A stretch of 11,385 bases of DNA from JABDNZ01 sp964407425 (GTDB lineage Bacteria > Gemmatimonadota > Gemmatimonadetes > Longimicrobiales > Gaopeijiaceae). Of this stretch, positions 7,864-11,385 are shown piece by piece. The translations under genes were made by a program, and so were the position numbers. A model generated the notes under the pieces. It was not told where the DNA came from. It ran no database searches and worked only from the letters and a program-made list of their open reading frames with translations. Within the stretch, counting starts at the first letter, position 1, and each line of letters starts with the position of its first letter. The stretch is taken from positions 1 to 11,385 of the forward strand of contig CAYOVN010000117.1 in assembly GCA_964407425.1 (NCBI GenBank). The letters run 5' to 3'.

Positions 7864-9072
7864 TCAGCCCCCGACCTTCAGGAACTCGGTCATGTCGGCC
7901 ACGTTCACATAGCCCGACTCCCGACCCAGCTCCCCCCCCTCGGAGTCCAGAAGAATCAGGGTGGGAAAGCCCGTCACCCCGAAGCGGTCTTTGAGGTCGA
8001 GGCGTTCATCCCCGTCCACTTTCACGGCAACCACGGTTTGGGCCGCAGCCACTACTCCATCGGCGGTGTAAACCCACTCGTCCATAATCTTGCAGGGGCC
8101 GCACCATGTGGTCTCGAAGTCCACGAAGAGGGCTTTTCCTTGGGCCTTGGCGGCGGCTTCCGCTGCTTCGAAGTCATGGAGGAAGGCCACGGTCCGGCCG
8201 GAGCGGGGTGCATTCCGGTCCACTGCCAGGTCGTCATTCATGGCGATCTCCTCGGACCGGGTCATCCCTGGATCGAAGGGGATCACGTAGGCCTGGCGTC
8301 CCGACGGATCGACCTGAACCACCTTATAGGCCTGCTCAAAAAGCCAGGCATGCTCATCCAGGGATCGTGAATAGCCACTGTTGAAGATGTCGGCGGCTGA
8401 ATCCCTGGAAGCCAGTGCCCAGGAGTCATCGGAGGAAAAGACCCCGTCCATCACCCTCTCAGTCACCAAGATGACCGTCTCAACACCATCCAGGACCAGC
8501 GTCCCCTCCATCCACCCATCCCGGGAATAGCGGATCACCGGCTCCTCATCCGGCACCCTCGGGTCCTCCACGTACCACAGGGAAAGGGGATAGGGGTTTA
8601 CCGCCCGCCCCCCCGTCTCCGGATCCGTAACCGGGACCCCTACAACGGCGTCGAAGCTGGACCAAAACTTATTCCTGGATTCGGACACTTCGGTCTCGAG
8701 CATTTCCGTGGAGTCGAACGATCCGTCCCGGTTCAGGTCGACGAAAAGCTGATCGAAATACTCCGAACCCTCACTTCTTATCAGGCGAAGGCCCATGGGC
8801 TGGGTCCCGGCGGGACCTAAATCAAGGAGGGTTTCCATCCCGCCGTTTGCCCCAACGAGGCGGAGCTGTTGGCCGTAGGGTGACCATCTCATTCCCCGCC
8901 CCGCTTCCCGGTCGGGGAGCTGGGCGGAAAGGGTCACTTCGATGGCCCCCTCCAGAGACACCTGGGCGGCGCCGTCCCCGTCGGTCACTGGAACGCCCTC
9001 TCCTCCTTCCCCGGAACAGGAACCGAGGAATACGACGGCGCAGATCATGAGAAGTGTTCTCTGTTTTCGCAT
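7864..9072 (-). CDS. Lipoprotein with C-terminal thioredoxin-like domain
   Basis: A 402-residue protein from ATG at 9072, preceded by GGAG at 9080-9083. A short signal peptide ends in the lipobox LGSC with Cys19 as the predicted lipidated residue, followed by a Gly/Glu-rich tether, so it should be anchored to a membrane facing the periplasm or outside. Residues about 295-402 are a thioredoxin fold: FVDFETTWCGPCK with C324 and C327 as the redox pair, and the cis-proline P370 in GVTGFPTL. The CGPC motif and single domain resemble thioredoxin or DsbD-gamma/TlpA-like reductases, suggesting thiol-disulfide exchange in the envelope. The 40-290 region is not recognised. It contains a textbook EF-hand loop at 112-123 (D112, N114, D116, G117, D120, E123), which could bind Ca2+. 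The propeller gene at 5055-7760 lies downstream on the same strand after a 103-base gap with its own promoter. The Trx assignment is firm; the substrate is unknown. Confidence 0.88.
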   Translation of the reverse strand: MRKQRTLLMICAVVFLGSCSGEGGEGVPVTDGDGAAQVSLEGAIEVTLSAQLPDREAGRGMRWSPYGQQLRLVGANGGMETLLDLGPAGTQPMGLRLIRSEGSEYFDQLFVDLNRDGSFDSTEMLETEVSESRNKFWSSFDAVVGVPVTDPETGGRAVNPYPLSLWYVEDPRVPDEEPVIRYSRDGWMEGTLVLDGVETVILVTERVMDGVFSSDDSWALASRDSAADIFNSGYSRSLDEHAWLFEQAYKVVQVDPSGRQAYVIPFDPGMTRSEEIAMNDDLAVDRNAPRSGRTVAFLHDFEAAEAAAKAQGKALFVDFETTWCGPCKIMDEWVYTADGVVAAAQTVVAVKVDGDERLDLKDRFGVTGFPTLILLDSEGGELGRESGYVNVADMTEFLKVGG

Positions 9073-9314
9073 AGTGTTTCTCCAGGTGCCTCTTCAGGTA
9101 CACCCCCAGACGGTGAAGGGGAGAGCCAAACTGTCTCCTTCCTCCACCTGAGCGCAAACCTGGCCCAACCGGCGCCACCAGCGTGAAAACGACGAGGTGG
9201 GCCCCCAACCCTGGCCTGGGAACCCTGGTCCGAACCATACTGACCCCACCCTACTGACCTACCCTCGGTTGAGGGCTCGGTCTGGTTGTTCACAAAGCCC
9301 GGTATGGGTCTCAC

Positions 9315-9319
9315 GGAGA
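9315..9319 (+). promoter_or_regulatory. Ribosome binding site that fixes the amidohydrolase start
   Basis: GGAGA lies six bases before the ATG at 9326. The frame is open further upstream to an ATG at 9197, but the extra 43 codons encode a Pro/Arg-rich stretch ahead of the signal peptide and have no comparable site. Start at 9326 is preferred. No clear promoter was recognised in the 253-base divergent region 9073-9325. Confidence 0.7.
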
Positions 9320-9325
9320 AAAGAG

Positions 9326-9882
9326 ATGATTCAGCTCCCCCGGCTGTTTCGGGTCCATTCGGCCTCCATCCTATTTACAGGCCTGATAGCCTACATGGCG
9401 GCAGGTTGCGCACCCGAGGCCGCATCTGATGACATGGCGGATCTCATTCTGACCAACGCCAGGGTCTACACCCTGTCCTGGGGCGAACCGGATTTGGAGG
9501 GGGTGCCGGCTCCTGATGCGCCCCTCGTCGACGGCGTCTGGACACCCGATGCCGAAGCCGTGGCGTTGAAGGATGGGCTGATTCTGGCCGTGGGTTCGGC
9601 GGGGGATGTCGAAACGCTTCGGGGACCCTCCACGATAGTGAGAGATCTCGATGGGGCCGTCGTAGTCCCGGGATTGATCGAAAGCCACGGTCACTACCAG
9701 GAGCTTGGTGAACTGGCCGAAGAGGTGGACCTGGTGGGAGTCAGCACCGAAGAGGAGATGGTTCGGCGGGTCATGGCCCGGGCCGAGGGCACGGCCGAGG
9801 GGGATTGGATCGTGGGGGGAGGCTGGGATGAAGGTGAGTGGGCTAACCATCTTCCCACCAAGGATCGCCTGAGTGAACTCCT
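9326..9882 (+). CDS. Amidohydrolase-3 family (YtcJ-like) metal-dependent hydrolase, 5' part, broken by assembly gap
   Basis: This piece holds residues 1-185 and two bases of codon 186. A signal peptide ends in AAGC with Cys28 as a possible lipidation site, although the lipobox is weak (Ala at -3). From 38 the amidohydrolase N-terminal composite domain begins (ADLILTNARVYTL). The HxH metal motif follows at H121 and H123 in VVVPGLIESHGHY, then the family signature GGGWDEGEW (164-172) and LPTKDRLSEL. The reading frame runs straight into the N gap at 9883. The continuation is the piece at 9983-11280, which is in a different frame in this window because the gap plus a duplicated 55 bases adds 155 bases. 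Joined without that excess, the gene is 600 codons including the stop, encoding 599 residues, the usual length for the family. Confidence 0.88.
9828..9882 (+). repeat. 55-base sequence duplicated across the gap, left copy
   Basis: This 55-base segment, starting ATGAAGGTGAGTGGGC and ending GTGAACTCCT, recurs base for base immediately after the N run. It ends exactly where the Ns begin. It codes for part of the amidohydrolase signature (EGEWANHLPTKDRLSEL), which a real protein of this family would contain once. Confidence 0.95.
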
Positions 9883-9982
9883 NNNNNNNNNNNNNNNNNN
9901 NNNNNNNNNNNNNNNNNNNNNNNNNNNNNNNNNNNNNNNNNNNNNNNNNNNNNNNNNNNNNNNNNNNNNNNNNNNNNNNNNN
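9883..9982. other. Scaffolding gap of exactly 100 Ns
   Basis: A run of exactly 100 unknown bases, a standard placeholder length for a gap of unestimated size. It is flanked by two identical 55-base ends, which indicates two contigs that overlap by one assembly k-mer and were joined by a scaffolder without merging. The true missing sequence is probably zero bases. Confidence 0.97.
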
Positions 9983-10037
9983 ATGAAGGTGAGTGGGCTA
10001 ACCATCTTCCCACCAAGGATCGCCTGAGTGAACTCCT
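9983..10037 (+). repeat. 55-base sequence duplicated across the gap, right copy
   Basis: Identical to 9828-9882 over its whole length and starting at the first base after the Ns. The next base, 10038, completes the CTT leucine codon begun at 9881-9882 when this copy and the gap are removed. Confidence 0.95.
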
Positions 10038-11280
10038 TCCCAACACACCTGTGGTCCTCAAAGGATTGAGAGGGTTCGGTGTTTTCGGAAACGCCGCCGC
10101 CCTGGAGGCGGCGGGGATCACCGAGGCCTCATCCCCCCCTTCCGGCGGCGAGTTCGTCCGGGACGAGCAAGGTGCCCTCACAGGGGTCCTCCTCAACCGA
10201 GCGGTCCCCCTCCTGCGGGAAGCCATCCCGGAGCGATCTCTGGACCAGCGAAAACGGGTCATTCTCCACGGGTTGAATGAGATCCTGGAGGCCGGCTACG
10301 TCATGGGGCACCACGCCGGGGTGTTTCCCAACTACGTGGAAGCCTACCAGGCCCTGGCCGAAGAAGGGGCCCTACCGATCCGCATGGAGGTCATGCTCTC
10401 CACCCGGGAGCCGGGTCGGGAGTTGATTGAGGAGTGGATCCAAAGGGGACCCACCGAAAACTCTAACGACATGCTCCAGATCCGGTCGGTGAAAGCCTAC
10501 TACGACGCATCCCTGGGATCCCGGGGAGCCAAAATGATCGGCGGTTATACCGACATGCCTGATGAGATGGGGGAGGCAGGTGAATCCTACGGTTTCATCG
10601 AAGACCTCGTGGCCCGCTCCATCGGGGCCGGATTCCAGGCCGTGATCCACGCCATCGGAGACGGAGGGAACCGGGACGTCCTGGATTTCTATGAGGCGAC
10701 CTTCGCCCGGTACCCTGAAGCCAAGTCCTTACGCCACAGAATCGAGCACGCCCAGATCGTTCACCCCGACGACTTCGCCCGCTTCGGAGAGCTGGGGCTG
10801 GTCGCCTCCATGCAGCCTCCCCATGCGGTGGAAGACGCCCCCTGGGCAGGAGACAGGGTTGGACCGGAGCGGGTGCAGGGGGCCTACGCCTGGCGGACCA
10901 TGCGGAGGAACGGTGTGCCCCTGATCTTCAACTCTGATCTGAGCGGAAGCGACTTCCATATCTTCTATGGCTTGCACAGCGCGATCACCCGAACCAACCG
11001 GGATCTGGAGCCGGAGGGTGGTTGGTTCCCGGACCAGCGGATGACCCCTGAAGAGGCGCTCCGCGGCTACACGGTCTGGCCGGCCTACGCGTCATCCAGG
11101 GAGGAGCTGACGGGAACGCTGGAAGTGGGCAAATGGGCCGATCTCACCGTTCTCTCCATGGATCCCCTGAACGTCGGGACCACCGACCCTCACGCCCTCC
11201 TGGAGGGTGAGGCGCTGATGGCCGTGGTGGGGGGGAGGATCGCCTTCGACCAAACCCCCGGGGCAGGGAGGGCGCCCTGA
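9983..11280 (+). CDS. Amidohydrolase-3 family (YtcJ-like) metal-dependent hydrolase, 3' part
   Basis: The frame is open from the gap edge (first full codon at 9985) to TGA at 11278-11280. Its first 55 bases repeat the end of the 5' piece. Numbered in the joined 599-residue protein, it contains K338 in VKAYYDASLGSRGA, H390 in VIHAIGDGG, H423 in RHRIEHAQIVHPDDF, and D486 in FNSDLSG. These correspond to the family's metal-binding and catalytic positions after the N-terminal HxH. The C-terminus GTLEVGKWADLTVLSMDPL closes the composite domain as in YtcJ and N-substituted formamide deformylase relatives. The usual GSDxPV motif is here NSDLSG, a small deviation at the active site. All key residues are present, so the gene is probably intact and active on an amide-like substrate I cannot name. 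A GTG at 10051 could be mistaken for the start by a gene caller; it is internal. The gene is convergent with the partial frame at the right edge. Confidence 0.88.
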
Positions 11281-11283
11281 CCG

Positions 11284-11385
11284 TCATGGGTTGAACCCAT
11301 GGAGCGGGAAGGAGTCCTTGACCCTCTTCCCCTCGGCCGTCGACCACACTGATTCATCCAGAATCCCATCGATCTCGATGGAGGT
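11284..11385 (-). CDS. C-terminal end of a minus-strand frame with a CBM9/DUF5916-like motif
   Basis: A minus-strand frame is open from the window edge to TGA at 11286-11284, giving 33 residues. It reads TSIEIDGILDESVWSTAEG, then KRVKDSFPLHGFNP and stop. The IxIDGxLDExxW pattern is characteristic of the opening of CBM9-like domains, including those at the N-terminus of DUF5916 proteins common in such genomes. Finding it 20 residues before a stop is unusual: it may be a truncated gene, a frameshift just beyond the motif, or an unrelated protein end. It ends three bases from the amidohydrolase stop codon. No other frame through this end looks protein-like. Only a short piece is visible, so the family call is tentative. 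Confidence 0.4.
   Translation of the reverse strand, partial: TSIEIDGILDESVWSTAEGKRVKDSFPLHGFNP
11285..11301. repeat. Perfect 8+1+8 palindrome after the amidohydrolase gene
   Basis: CATGGGTT-G-AACCCATG is a perfect inverted repeat starting five bases after the amidohydrolase stop and overlapping the stop codon of the minus-strand frame. As a hairpin it would have a six-base stem and a five-base loop. There is no T tract on either side, so a terminator function is possible but not shown. Confidence 0.45.

Noticed and set aside
7552..8370. Plus-strand open frame of 272 codons spanning two minus-strand genes
   Set aside because: It crosses the end of the thioredoxin lipoprotein and the start of the propeller gene, including their promoter. 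It has no recognisable domain and reads as the shadow of both genes.
9073..9325. Promoter boxes or small RNA in the divergent region between the thioredoxin and amidohydrolase genes
   Set aside because: Isolated hexamer-like matches such as CATACT and TTGAGG were seen, but none had a partner at 16-18 bases on either strand, and no stable RNA-like fold stood out.
9828..10037. A real tandem repeat or mobile-element target-site duplication around the N gap
   Set aside because: The repeat is in coding sequence, abuts the Ns exactly on both sides, and its removal restores a conserved protein. Target-site duplications are much shorter. A k-mer overlap between contigs explains it fully.

Overview
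The window is a GC-rich, gene-dense chromosomal segment, almost certainly a metagenome-assembled scaffold because it contains a 100-base N gap. The gene content is several exported Asp-box (BNR/VPS10-type) beta-propeller proteins, exported peptidases and hydrolases, and lipoproteins. Together with the base composition this suggests a Gram-negative, peptide-degrading heterotroph of the Gemmatimonadota or a similar phylum. That placement is inference from family content only; there is no rRNA or marker gene here.

Layout, left to right. (1) The 5' end of an unrecognised gene leaves the left edge on the minus strand (1-236). (2) A divergent intergenic region with a candidate promoter leads into a plus-strand pair: a 1063-residue exported Asp-box propeller protein (436-3627), then, one base later, an exported Xaa-Pro aminopeptidase (3629-4948). 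(3) A strong hairpin (4964-5014), readable as a terminator from both sides, separates this pair from a convergent minus-strand pair. That pair, read right to left, is a lipoprotein with a thioredoxin-like C-terminal domain (7864-9072) and a second Asp-box propeller protein (5055-7760) with its own likely promoter. (4) Divergent from these is a plus-strand amidohydrolase of the YtcJ/amidohydrolase-3 type (9326-11280), interrupted by the N gap. The 55 bases before the gap are repeated exactly after it. Collapsing the gap and one copy restores a single 600-codon frame (599 residues). (5) At the right edge a minus-strand frame (11284-11385) ends just after a motif typical of the start of CBM9/DUF5916-like domains.

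Nearly every complete product carries a signal peptide or lipobox, so this looks like a cell-envelope or secreted peptide and small-molecule hydrolysis neighbourhood. Aminopeptidase P would remove N-terminal residues from X-Pro peptides, the amidohydrolase would cleave an amide-type substrate, and the thioredoxin lipoprotein would handle envelope thiols. The two propeller proteins have no visible catalytic signature and may act in binding or scaffolding. No mobile element, CRISPR array, tRNA or rRNA was seen, and I found no convincing defence or otherwise novel multi-gene system. The most informative points are the repairable assembly break, the coupled propeller-aminopeptidase pair, the paired propeller paralogues and the thioredoxin protein with an embedded EF-hand-like loop.
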